From positions 1 through 64,000 of the forward strand of contig CAIOAO010000006.1 of NCBI GenBank assembly GCA_903855985.1: a DNA stretch of 64,000 nucleotides. Reading direction: 5' to 3'. Source of the DNA: an uncultured Opitutia bacterium. Lineage in GTDB: Bacteria; Verrucomicrobiota; Verrucomicrobiia; Opitutales; Opitutaceae. The notes beneath the pieces were generated by a model, which had not been told where the DNA came from, searched no databases, and saw only the letters and a list, made by a program, of their open reading frames with translations. Positions within the stretch are counted from its first letter, which is position 1, and each line of letters starts with the position of its first letter. This document shows positions 28,055 through 36,141 of the stretch, one piece after another. Made by a program: the position numbers and the translations under genes.

Positions 28055-28814
28055 ACACATACTCCAGGCCCGCCGGCCGCAGGTCGATCTCCGCGCAGTG
28101 CAGTGCCTGCCGCGGCAACAACAACTTCGCCGCCAGCGCCTCGGTCCAGCCGTGGTCGATGAAATCCAGGTAGCAGCGCGCGTCCGGCCCGTAGATCTTG
28201 TCGCCCACAATGGCATGCCCGAGCCACTGGGCATGCGCCCGGATCTGGTGCTTGCGGCCGGTTTCCGTCACGACGCGCACAAGGGTGAAGCCGCCGCCCG
28301 CCGTGACCGGGGTGAAATGGGTCACCGCCGTCTGGCCGTCCGCGCGCACGGCCGACTTGATGAACACCGGGCTCGCCGTGTCGTCGCCCAAGGGCTGGTT
28401 CACCGTGACCGGGCCCGCGAGTTCGCCCGTGAGCATCGCCTGGTAGGCCTTCCCCACCTTGCGCTCCTGCATCGCCGTCTGCAGCCGGCTGGCCATTTTC
28501 GCGTCCTTCGCGAGGACAACCACCCCGCTGGTTTCGCGGTCCAGCCGAAACACGAGGTGCATCACCGGCAGCTGCGTGTACTCGCGCGCGGCTCCGACCA
28601 GGCTCGACCACGGGCCCGCCTTCGACGGATGACAAACCGCATCGCCAGGCTTCGCCACGACCAGCAGCCGGGCGTCCTCGTAGATGATCCAGCTCCGCAC
28701 TTCCTCGAGGGTGAACAACCGCACCGGCCCCTGCTTCAGCCGGCGCGGCCACGCGCAGGCGCGCGAGGAGTTGGCAAAAAAATCCTCCGGCGCCGCCGGC
28801 GGCTCCGCACTCAT
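27993..28814 (-). CDS. RluA-family pseudouridine synthase
   Basis: 273 residues. Catalytic motif VFRLDRETSGVVVLAKD with the nucleophilic aspartate, and the C-terminal family block ETGRKHQIRAHAQWLGHAIVGDKIYG. An S4 domain is not evident; the N-terminus enters the catalytic domain quickly (WIIYEDARLLVVAKPGDAVCHPS). Isomerises uridines in rRNA or tRNA; which position is not decidable. The 3' end runs 62 bp into the M14 gene on the other strand. The SDR gene upstream overlaps its start by 4 bp. Confidence 0.9.
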   Translation of the reverse strand: MSAEPPAAPEDFFANSSRACAWPRRLKQGPVRLFTLEEVRSWIIYEDARLLVVAKPGDAVCHPSKAGPWSSLVGAAREYTQLPVMHLVFRLDRETSGVVVLAKDAKMASRLQTAMQERKVGKAYQAMLTGELAGPVTVNQPLGDDTASPVFIKSAVRADGQTAVTHFTPVTAGGGFTLVRVVTETGRKHQIRAHAQWLGHAIVGDKIYGPDARCYLDFIDHGWTEALAAKLLLPRQALHCAEIDLRPAGLEYVFTTPLPEDLRAFCASRGLSA

Positions 28815-29629
28815 TTCCGCACCTGCTTTACCTGATAGCTGCCCAATGCCTTGGCCGCAGCGCGCGCCATCAGCGGTTTCGGCAATTTCGCGGTGACAAA
28901 TGTCATGGTCTTGTTCTTCCAGCCGTTGACGACCTGGCTCCGGCCCGCCGCCAGCGCCCGCAGCGAGCCCAGCACCACCTGCTCGCAGGTCATGCTCAGC
29001 GCGGGCGGGACGGAACCCGACCGCAGCCCGGCGCGCTTGGAAAAATCCGTCGTCGTGGGCCCGGGGCAGACCGCCAGTGCCCTCACGCCGCTGCCGCGCA
29101 ATTCCTCGTTGAGCGCCAGGCTCCAGTGCAGCACGAAGGCCTTCGATGCCCCGTACGTCGCCATGTACGGCGTGGGTTGAAAGGCCGCGGTGGAGGCCAC
29201 GTTGATGATCGCCCCGCCGCGCGCCTTCAGCAGCGGCAGGAGCCGGCCGGTCAGGTCCACGAGCCCGCGGATGTTCACATCGATCAGCTCAAGCTGATGC
29301 TCCAGATTGGGTTCCGGAAAACGCCCGTAGGCGCCAAAGCCGCTGTTGTTAATGAGCAGCACGCGCCCGGTCGGCGCCGCGTCGGCTAAAAAGGCCTCGA
29401 TCGCCCCGGCGGCGCGCGCCAGTTCGGCCGGCCGAGACAAATCACCGGGAAAATGGTTCAATTTTATGCCGCAAATTTTTACGGCCGGTTCGCGCCTTGA
29501 GAGGTTGCAAAACTGCAGGCTGGGATTCAGTTTTGCCATCAGCTCGATGAAAGATTTTCCAATACCGGAAGATCCCCCGGTCACGATGACGGTGGAAAAG
29601 GAAGAGAGCGCTTCGCTTAGCGAGGGCAC
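28811..29629 (-). CDS. Short-chain dehydrogenase/reductase, DltE/YqjQ-like
   Basis: About 272 residues from a GTG at 29629. Cofactor motif VTGGSSGIGKSF, NNSGFGAYG, catalytic serine in NVASTAAF and Y-x3-K in YGASKAFVLHWS, then CPGPTTTDF. The SxGFGxxG and PGPTxTxF features place it with SDRs annotated as DltE- or YqjQ-like; the physiological substrate is unknown. A TTG-initiated frame to 29716 would overlap the divergent hpf start and has an unlikely N-terminus. The gene ends overlapping the pseudouridine synthase start by 4 bp, suggesting coupling. Confidence 0.82.
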   Translation of the reverse strand: MPSLSEALSSFSTVIVTGGSSGIGKSFIELMAKLNPSLQFCNLSRREPAVKICGIKLNHFPGDLSRPAELARAAGAIEAFLADAAPTGRVLLINNSGFGAYGRFPEPNLEHQLELIDVNIRGLVDLTGRLLPLLKARGGAIINVASTAAFQPTPYMATYGASKAFVLHWSLALNEELRGSGVRALAVCPGPTTTDFSKRAGLRSGSVPPALSMTCEQVVLGSLRALAAGRSQVVNGWKNKTMTFVTAKLPKPLMARAAAKALGSYQVKQVRK

Positions 29630-29704
29630 GGGATTGAGCGGGACATTTTTCGTCCGGCCGGGTTTCCGGTCGGATTTGGTCCAACCCAGACATAACCCAG
29701 AAAT

Positions 29705-30079
29705 ATGAACAGCCAAAACAACCAGGAACTAATCGTCTCCGGCATTCATCTCGAGCTGACTCCGTCGCTGAAGACTTTCGTGCGTGAAAAAGCGGATCGA
29801 TTATTCCGTCACGAGGAGCGCATCGTGCGCATCCGCGTGGAACTCGAGTGCGACTCCAAGGAGGAAGTCGGCACCCGGTTCAAAGCCAAGGGCCATATCG
29901 TTGTCCTCGGGCCTGACATCAACGCCTCCGTTGAGGCCGACGAATGCCACAAGGCCGTCGCCCTGCTGGTGGACAAGCTCGACCGCATGCTCGAGAAGCG
30001 CCACCTGCTGCACAAGGTGAAGCGCAACCACCCCCACGCCGTGGAGTTCAACGGCGTCGACCTCCCCAAGGCCATTTAA
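29705..30079 (+). CDS. hpf: Ribosome hibernation promoting factor (HPF/RaiA family)
   Basis: 124 residues, with the S30AE/RaiA domain: IVSGIHLELTPSLKTFVREKADRLFRHEERIVRIRVELE, GHIVVLGPDINASVEADECHKAVALLVDKLDRML, LLHKVKRN. It binds the 30S decoding region and stalls ribosomes in slow growth. The C-terminal dimerisation domain of long HPF is missing, so this is a short form with a 25-residue tail. It is followed by a palindromic repeat and a strong terminator, so it is probably monocistronic. Confidence 0.93.
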   Translation: MNSQNNQELIVSGIHLELTPSLKTFVREKADRLFRHEERIVRIRVELECDSKEEVGTRFKAKGHIVVLGPDINASVEADECHKAVALLVDKLDRMLEKRHLLHKVKRNHPHAVEFNGVDLPKAI

Positions 30080-30085
30080 TACGCG

Positions 30086-30164
30086 GTAGGGCGGCTCTTT
30101 GACCCGCCTTGGCTTGGCCAAAAGCCGCACCCTCGGAAAGAGCGGGTCGAAGACCCGCCCTACT
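30086..30164. repeat. Palindromic intergenic element with GTAGGGC ends
   Basis: A 79-bp unit bounded by GTAGGGC (30086-30092) and GCCCTAC (30158-30164). Inside, GGGCGGCTCTTTGACCCGCC and a GCGGGTC/GACCCGC hairpin with a GAA loop occur. A related 58-bp unit with the same terminal heptamers lies at 54727-54784. This is a REP/MITE-like family of non-coding elements. Confidence 0.65.
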
Positions 30165-30168
30165 TTGA

Positions 30169-30195
30169 AAACCCGCCACCCGGCGGGTTTTCTTG
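30169..30195 (+). terminator. Rho-independent terminator of hpf
   Basis: AAAACCCGCC (30169-30178) pairs perfectly with GGCGGGTTTT (30182-30191) around a 3-base ACC loop, giving a 10-bp stem whose 3' side ends in T4, then CTTG. It separates hpf from the glycosidase-like gene and argues that the latter starts downstream, at 30228. Confidence 0.85.
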
Positions 30196-30227
30196 CGTCC
30201 ACGGGGCGCACCGCCGAAATTTACCGC

Positions 30228-32420
30228 GTGATTGGCGATGTCATCTGGTCCACCCCTGGCCAAAGCTCGGTCGACTCCCTCCCCCTCGGCAACGGCAACC
30301 TCGCCGCCAACGTCTGGACCGAGCCCAACGGTGACATCGTCCTCTATCTGGCGAAGAATGACGCGTGGGATCATCTCGGCCGCCTGATCAAGCTCGGCCG
30401 GATCCGGCTGCGGCTCACCCCCGCGCTGACCGCAGACGGAGGCGCCTTTGAACAGAAGCTATCGCTGGCCGACGCCTCGGTCGTGATCACGAGCGGCGGC
30501 ACGTCCGTGCGACTCTGGATCGATGCCCACTGGCCCCGCTTGGTGATCGAGGTGAACCGCGCGACTCCCGGCGACATCTCCGCCAGCCTTGACCCATGGC
30601 GCACATCGCCGCGCGAGATCGGGGCGAAGGAAGCCCATGCCGCCTGCGGCCTCGAGGGCGGCCAAGTCGAGCTGACCGCCCGGCCTGACCATATCGTGCC
30701 CGGCGAGCCCGCGGCTGTCATTTGGTATCAGCGCAACGAGACCTCCGTCTGGCCGCTGACGCTCGACCAGCAGGGTCTCGGCGAGCTCAAGGCCCGGTCA
30801 ACCGACCCGCTTCTGCACCGGACCTTTGGCGGCTGCCTCACTGGCACCGGTTTCAAGAAAGCCGGCGAGAGCACCCTAGTGTCGGGCCCCGCCACCTCCG
30901 CCGTACTCACCGTCACCGTGCATGCGGCCCAGACCGACACTGTCGCCCTCTGGCTGGCGCAAATTCGTGCCGCCACGGCTTCCTCGTCCGCGGGCTCTCC
31001 CGCCGAACTCTGGCACGATCACCAACACTGGTGGCGGGAGTTCTGGTCGCGCAGTTACATCCGCCCCGAGGCGCGCGCGCCCGACTGGAACCAGGCTGCG
31101 ACGATTGCGGAACAATCCGCGTGGCAGCGCTACCTCGTCGCGTGCTGCGGCCGCGGACTCTATCCGGTAAAATTCAACGGCGGCCTCTTCACGGCCGACT
31201 GGGGGCTCAAGGACGAGGCTTTCGACGCCGACTACCGGCGCTGGGGCGGCGGCTACTGGTGGCAGAACACCCGCCTGATCTACTGGGCGCTGCTCGCGAA
31301 CGGTGACTACGAGCTGGTGCGCCCGTTGTTCCGCATGTACCGCGACATGCTCCCGCTGGCCGAGCACCGCACGCAGCAGTGGTACGGGCATGGCGGCGCG
31401 TTTTTTCCCGAGACGCTCTATTTCTGGGGCACCCATCTGCCCTCGAATTACGGCTGGGATCGCGCGGGCAAAGCGCCGCGGGACATCGAGAACCAGTACA
31501 TCCGTTATTATTGGAACAGCGGCCTGGAACTCGTCGCCCTGCTGCTGGAGACGTTTGACCACACCACGGACACCGCCCTGCTCGATGAGGAGTTGCTGCC
31601 CATCGCGCGGGCCGTGATGAATTTCTGCGCGCTGCATTACGCCAACGACGCCGGCGGCAAACTCCGTTTCGCGCCGGCGCAGGCCCTCGAGACGTGGTGG
31701 CAGGCGGAAAACCCGATGCCGGAGGTCGCCGCGCTGCACTTCCTGCTACCCCGTCTGCTGGCGCTACCGGTCAGTCACCTCACTCCCGCCGATCGCGAGA
31801 ACTGGCACGCCCTCGCCACGCGGCTGCCGGCGCTGCCCACCGGGACCGTGGACGGCCGGAAACTGCTGCGCTCCGCCGAAATTCACGAGGCTGTGCCCAA
31901 CAATTCGGAAAACCCGGAGCTCTACGCCGTGTTTCCCTACAAGCTATATGGCCTGGGCCGGCCGGAACTCGAAGTCGCACAGTGGACGTTTGCGCGGCGC
32001 CTGTTTCCCGACACGGGTGGCTGGCGGCAGGACGCGGTGCACGCGGCGTTGCTCGGGCTCACGGAGCCGGCGGCATTCTACGTCAGCAAAAACTACAATG
32101 ACCGCACCGGGTTCCCGGCGACGTTCAAGGGCTTCTGGGGGCCAAACTACGACTGGGTTCCGGACTTCGATCATGGCAGCGTCAGCCAGCTCGCCCTGCA
32201 GACCATGCTCGTGCAGACGGTCGGCGAAAGGATCCTGCTCTTCCCGGCCTGGCCCGCCGACCGCTGGAATGTGACCTTCAAGCTGCACGTCACCGGCCAG
32301 ACTGTCGTCGAAGGCGAGCTCAAGGATGGTCAGCTCGTCCACCTGACCGTCACCCCCGAAGCCCGCCGCAAGGACATCGTGGTGCTGCTCGGGCCGAACC
32401 GAGCCACTCTCCTGAGTTGA
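30228..32420 (+). CDS. DUF5703 / six-hairpin glycosidase-like protein
   Basis: About 730 residues. The N-terminus (VIWSTPGQSSVDSLPLGNGNLAANVWTEPNGDIVLYLAKNDAWD) is the DUF5703 signature found in front of GH95-like (alpha/alpha)6 barrels. The centre has long helices with W-rich loops (GGYWWQNTRLIYWALLANGDYELV) and the C-terminus a beta domain. Likely removes a sugar from a plant or algal polysaccharide; the residue removed is unknown. No signal peptide is visible with the GTG start at 30228. That start is chosen because a terminator hairpin occupies the upstream part of the frame. Next gene downstream is an MFS exporter, 210 bp away. Confidence 0.82.
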   Translation: MIGDVIWSTPGQSSVDSLPLGNGNLAANVWTEPNGDIVLYLAKNDAWDHLGRLIKLGRIRLRLTPALTADGGAFEQKLSLADASVVITSGGTSVRLWIDAHWPRLVIEVNRATPGDISASLDPWRTSPREIGAKEAHAACGLEGGQVELTARPDHIVPGEPAAVIWYQRNETSVWPLTLDQQGLGELKARSTDPLLHRTFGGCLTGTGFKKAGESTLVSGPATSAVLTVTVHAAQTDTVALWLAQIRAATASSSAGSPAELWHDHQHWWREFWSRSYIRPEARAPDWNQAATIAEQSAWQRYLVACCGRGLYPVKFNGGLFTADWGLKDEAFDADYRRWGGGYWWQNTRLIYWALLANGDYELVRPLFRMYRDMLPLAEHRTQQWYGHGGAFFPETLYFWGTHLPSNYGWDRAGKAPRDIENQYIRYYWNSGLELVALLLETFDHTTDTALLDEELLPIARAVMNFCALHYANDAGGKLRFAPAQALETWWQAENPMPEVAALHFLLPRLLALPVSHLTPADRENWHALATRLPALPTGTVDGRKLLRSAEIHEAVPNNSENPELYAVFPYKLYGLGRPELEVAQWTFARRLFPDTGGWRQDAVHAALLGLTEPAAFYVSKNYNDRTGFPATFKGFWGPNYDWVPDFDHGSVSQLALQTMLVQTVGERILLFPAWPADRWNVTFKLHVTGQTVVEGELKDGQLVHLTVTPEARRKDIVVLLGPNRATLLS

Positions 32421-32434
32421 TTCCATCTGATTTC

Positions 32435-32512
32435 ACAGGAGAAAACGGAGGTAACAGAGTGACAAAAGTCAGTGCATTGTGGTTGGCCCTCCATTCCCTC
32501 TGTTTCCTCCTG
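32435..32512. repeat. Facing 9-nt repeat arrays (GGAGAAAAC type)
   Basis: Left arm 32435-32459 has units GGAGAAAAC, GGAGGTAAC, AGAG. Right arm 32487-32512 read on the minus strand begins ACAGGAGGAAACAGAGGG, matching the left arm start at most positions. The arms face each other across about 27 bases, as in the other short-period repeats. Located between the glycosidase-like gene and the MFS gene. Confidence 0.6.
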
Positions 32513-32630
32513 TAAAACACCCCCGGGATCGAAACGCGCGGCATCAGTTCGGACCCCGCCCCTGCCCCAAACTGCGCTTCCCTTGCCATCCAGCGTTGCC
32601 AGTGGCGCGGGGATAGCTACCAAGCTGGTC

Positions 32631-33857
32631 ATGGCCAGTGTCGAAACCACCGTTCCCGGGAATCCCAGCGCAACCGAGCAGACTGTTCTCAAGGTCCTGC
32701 TCGCGATGAGTTTTTCCCACCTGCTCAACGACACGATCCAGTCGCTGCTGCCCGCGATTTACCCGCTCCTGAAGGAAAACTACCACCTGACCTTCACCCA
32801 GATCGGCCTGATCACGCTCGCGTTCAACACCACGGCCTCGTTGCTCCAGCCGATCGTCGGCTCCTACACCGATCGCAGCCCGAAGCCCTATTCGCTGGCG
32901 ATCGGCATGAGCATCACCCTCGTCGGCCTGATCATGCTGTCGCGCGCCGCGGGTTATCCCATGATCCTGCTCGCGGCGGCGATGGTCGGCATGGGCTCGT
33001 CCATTTTCCATCCCGAGGCCTCGCGCATCGCTCACATGGCGGCAGGTGGCCGGCATGGGTTTGCGCAGTCACTCTTTCAAGTCGGGGGCAATCTCGGCTC
33101 GTCGCTCGGCCCGCTCGCCGGCTTGGTCATCGTCGCCCACGGCCAAAGCTCGATCATCTGGTTCGGTGGAATCGCGGGGCTCGGCATCTACATCCTCTTC
33201 CGCGTCGGCGGCTGGTATCAGCGCAACCTCGCGCATTATCTCGCCCGGACCAAGGCTCGGCAGCTCGCGGCCACCAACCAGCTGCCCCGCCGAACGGTCA
33301 TTTTTTCCATCGGCATCCTGCTCCTGCTGATTTTTTCGAAGTACGTCTATCTCGTCAGCCTCAGCAACTACTACACGTTTTACCTGATTCACCAGTTTCA
33401 CGTCTCGGTCCAGCAGTCCCAGGTGTGCTTGTTTATCTTCCTCTTCTCGGTCGCGGCGGGCACCTTCCTCGGCGGACCGCTCGGCGACCGCTTCGGCCGC
33501 AAGTACATCATCTGGTTCTCCATCCTCGGCGTCGCCCCGTTTTCGCTCACGCTGCCGCACGTCGGCCTGGTCGCCACGGTCATCCTCACGGTGTTCATCG
33601 GGGGTATCCTTTCCTCGGCCTTCTCCGCCATCCTCGTCTATGCGCAGGAGCTGATCCCCGGCAAAGTCGGCCTGATCGCCGGCCTCTTCTTCGGCTTTGC
33701 GTTTGGCATCGGCGGCCTTGCTTCAGCAGCGCTGGGCAAGCTCGCCGACCTCACGAGCATCGAGCATGTCTTCTTCGTTTGCGGCTTCCTGCCCTTGATC
33801 GGCGTGCTGACCGCATTGCTGCCCAACGTGGAGCCGCGGCCCAAGGCAAAGGCCTGA
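32631..33857 (+). CDS. MFS transporter, fosmidomycin-resistance (Fsr) type
   Basis: 408 residues with about 12 membrane helices. The N-terminus (LKVLLAMSFSHLLNDTIQSLLPAIYPLLKENYHLTFTQIGLI) is the signature of the Fsr subfamily; SSIFHPEASRIAHMAAGGRHGFAQSLFQVGGNLG and GPLGDRFGRKY are further matches. Fsr of E. coli exports fosmidomycin by proton antiport; here only a drug or metabolite exporter role can be claimed. The ATG at 32631 gives the conventional N-terminus. Confidence 0.9.
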   Translation: MASVETTVPGNPSATEQTVLKVLLAMSFSHLLNDTIQSLLPAIYPLLKENYHLTFTQIGLITLAFNTTASLLQPIVGSYTDRSPKPYSLAIGMSITLVGLIMLSRAAGYPMILLAAAMVGMGSSIFHPEASRIAHMAAGGRHGFAQSLFQVGGNLGSSLGPLAGLVIVAHGQSSIIWFGGIAGLGIYILFRVGGWYQRNLAHYLARTKARQLAATNQLPRRTVIFSIGILLLLIFSKYVYLVSLSNYYTFYLIHQFHVSVQQSQVCLFIFLFSVAAGTFLGGPLGDRFGRKYIIWFSILGVAPFSLTLPHVGLVATVILTVFIGGILSSAFSAILVYAQELIPGKVGLIAGLFFGFAFGIGGLASAALGKLADLTSIEHVFFVCGFLPLIGVLTALLPNVEPRPKAKA

Positions 33858-34049
33858 GGCAGCGGTCGGCTTTCGACGGCCCTCAGCATCAGAGATCGGG
33901 GCCGCAACGGCACGGTGGCGGCGCCAGCCGAGAAGCCCGGTGGAGCAACCCACCCGCACCGCGCTACATCTACCCCGCGCCAAACGCGTCCGACAGGGGG
34001 GATATCCGGGCGTTACCGGTGGTGGACCCTAAGCCCGACGAGCAAAGAA

Positions 34050-34082
34050 AAAGACCGCGGCCATTGCTGGCGAGCGGTCTTT
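34050..34082 (-). terminator. Terminator downstream of tRNA-Arg
   Basis: AAAGACCGC and GCGGTCTTT form a 9-bp stem with a 15-base loop. On the minus strand the stem ends in a T-rich run (complement of AAAGAAAAA at 34044-34052). It begins 6 bases after the CCA end of the tRNA gene, as expected for its terminator. Confidence 0.75.
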
Positions 34083-34087
34083 AAAAG

Positions 34088-34164
34088 TGGTGCGGCCATA
34101 GGGAGTCGAACCCCAAACCTCCAGATTCGTAGTCTGGCGCTCTATCCAGTTGAGCTATGGCCGC
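34088..34164 (-). tRNA. tRNA-Arg(ACG)
   Basis: The minus strand folds into a full cloverleaf: 7-bp acceptor stem GCGGCCA/TGGCCGC, D arm, anticodon stem CCAGA/TCTGG with loop CTACGAA (anticodon ACG, arginine, read as ICG after deamination), T arm with TTCGACT loop, discriminator A and an encoded CCA. It reads CGU, CGC and CGA codons after A34-to-I editing, which needs TadA. It stands alone between an MFS gene and recJ. Confidence 0.97.
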
Positions 34165-34300
34165 GCGAGGGTGCGAAAAAGCAGAGATTGGCAGGCAAGT
34201 GCAAGACTAGTTTTAAGGGGGTAAGCGGGAGGGATTAACTTCTGCCCCTGAGATCACCCGGCCTGATCGAGTCCGGGCCGGGAACTTAAGGCTGCCCGGG

Positions 34301-36025
34301 TCAGCCCTCCGCCCGTCGCCAGTCGATGAGCTCGAGTTGGAGCAACTTGCGGTCGTTAAAATGGTTCCACGTGATCTCCACCGCGAGGTCGAGTGGCACG
34401 CCCACCGGCGGCAGCCGGTTGGCCAGCTTCCAGGCCACCCCGTGCAGCCGGCGGCCGCGGCCGTTGTCGAACTGGAAGCGAAAATGCAGCTGCTTGAACA
34501 CCTCGGGCGACTGCTTCAGTACCACCCCGCTCACGCCAAACACCGGCTCCGGATTGCCCTGGCCAAACGGGTGCAGCACCTCGAGCTCCGTCATGAGCTG
34601 CTCGCTCACCTGGTCGGGCTGCAGCCACGCCGCCACATCGAGCTGGCGCGCCGTGATGTCCCCGCCGGCATGGACGCGCACCGCCTCGGCAAACACGCCC
34701 CGGAAAGCATCCAACCGCGTCTTCTGGATCGCGATGCCCACCGCCATCGGGTGGCCGCCCCAGCTGGCGAGTTCGCCGCCGCAACCGGATAGGATCTCGA
34801 CGAGGTTCAACCCGTCGATGCTGCGGCCCGAGCCCTTGGCCAGGTCGCCCTCGTTGCCCAGCACCACGCAGGGCCGGTTGTATTTGCGGGAAACGCGGCC
34901 GGCGACAATTCCCACCACGCCGGGATGCCAGGCCTCGCTGAACAGCACGATGCCGGGCGACGCCGCATACTCGGTCTCGATCATCCGCTCGGCCTCCTCG
35001 GTGATCTTGCGCTCGATGTCCTGCCGCTCGCGGTTGAACGCGTCGAGCTGGCGGGCGGTGTCGTTGCAAAAGGCGATGTCCCGGCTGAGCAGCAATTCCA
35101 CGGACAATGCCGCGTCCGCCAGCCGGCCCGACGCATTGATGCGCGGCCCCAGCCGGAAGGCGATGTCCACGGGCTGGATGCCGAGTTCGGGCTTCACGCC
35201 GGCGACAGCCATCAGCGAACGCAGCCCGGGGCGCGCGGCTTCCTGCAGGACTTTGAGGCCATGACGCGCGAGGATGCGGTTCTCACCCAGCAGCGGCACG
35301 AGATCGGCCACCGTGCCGAGTGCCACGAGGTCGAGCTGGTCGCGCAGTTTCAACGTGAGCGCCACCGGATGGTTTTCCGTGCGCAGCTGCTTCACCAGGC
35401 CATGCATGAGCTTGAACACGAGCCCGACCGTGCAGAGGTCGCGCCAGGGTGCGTCAGCGCCGGTCTCATCGGCGTGCACGTGGGGATTGATCAGCAACCC
35501 CTGGGAGAGCGGTTTCTCGGTCGAGCGGTGATGGTCAATGACGATGACGTCGATGCCCTGCGCGCAAAGGTAGGCGACCTCCTCGTGGGAGTTCGTGCCG
35601 CAGTCCAGCGCGAGGAAAAGCGCCGGCTTGCCCGCCGTCAGGGCGCGGTCGATCGCGGTGCGGGAAAGGCCGTAGCCGTCCTCGGAGCGGCGCGGCACGA
35701 CAAAATGCGGCTGCAGGCCGAACGCGCGCAGGATGCCCACCAGCAGCGCGGTGCTGCTGACGCCGTCCACGTCGTAGTCACCCAGCACCGCGACCGCCTC
35801 GCGGCGCTCGATGGCGCCGCGCAGACGCGTCGCCGCCTGCGTCAGGCTGCGGAGCAGAAAGGGGTCGTTCAGGCCGGCCAGCGCCGGGGCGAGGAACCGC
35901 GCCAGGGCGTCCGGATCGCGGTGGCCGTTGCGCAACAGCAGTTCCGCCAGCACCGGGCTGACGCCGGCGCGGGTGCTGATCGCTTCGATCTCCCCGGCCG
36001 GGAGCGGCGTGTAGGTCCAGCGCAT
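34301..36025 (-). CDS. recJ: Single-stranded-DNA-specific exonuclease RecJ
   Basis: 574 residues. DHH-family motifs are complete: VLGDYDVDGVSSTALL (I), LALDCGTNSHEE (II), VIVIDHHRS (III), then the DHHA1 domain with ASWGGHPMAVGIAI and an OB-fold C-terminus (VLKQSPEVFKQLHFRFQFDNG). RecJ degrades single-stranded DNA 5' to 3' in recombination and mismatch repair; metal ligands are intact. It lies 116 bp downstream of secDF on the same strand. Confidence 0.95.
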   Translation of the reverse strand: MRWTYTPLPAGEIEAISTRAGVSPVLAELLLRNGHRDPDALARFLAPALAGLNDPFLLRSLTQAATRLRGAIERREAVAVLGDYDVDGVSSTALLVGILRAFGLQPHFVVPRRSEDGYGLSRTAIDRALTAGKPALFLALDCGTNSHEEVAYLCAQGIDVIVIDHHRSTEKPLSQGLLINPHVHADETGADAPWRDLCTVGLVFKLMHGLVKQLRTENHPVALTLKLRDQLDLVALGTVADLVPLLGENRILARHGLKVLQEAARPGLRSLMAVAGVKPELGIQPVDIAFRLGPRINASGRLADAALSVELLLSRDIAFCNDTARQLDAFNRERQDIERKITEEAERMIETEYAASPGIVLFSEAWHPGVVGIVAGRVSRKYNRPCVVLGNEGDLAKGSGRSIDGLNLVEILSGCGGELASWGGHPMAVGIAIQKTRLDAFRGVFAEAVRVHAGGDITARQLDVAAWLQPDQVSEQLMTELEVLHPFGQGNPEPVFGVSGVVLKQSPEVFKQLHFRFQFDNGRGRRLHGVAWKLANRLPPVGVPLDLAVEITWNHFNDRKLLQLELIDWRRAEG

Positions 36026-36141
36026 CAGGAGCGGAGTTAAAAAACCGAAGCCCGCAAAGGGAAATTCGAAAAACGAACCCTGAAATCCGGGGCGCGGAAG
36101 TCAGGGGGCGAAGTGCAAACTTCCCGTACGGGTTCCGGCCG

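Noticed and set aside
29630-29716. TTG-initiated longer start of the SDR at 28.8-29.6 kb
   Set aside because: It would overlap the divergent hpf start and adds a stretch unlike SDR N-termini; the GTG at 29629 lies close to the cofactor motif.
30099-30227. Upstream N-terminal extension of the DUF5703 protein
   Set aside because: The extension runs through the palindromic repeat and the hpf terminator, and the family N-terminus begins at the GTG at 30228.
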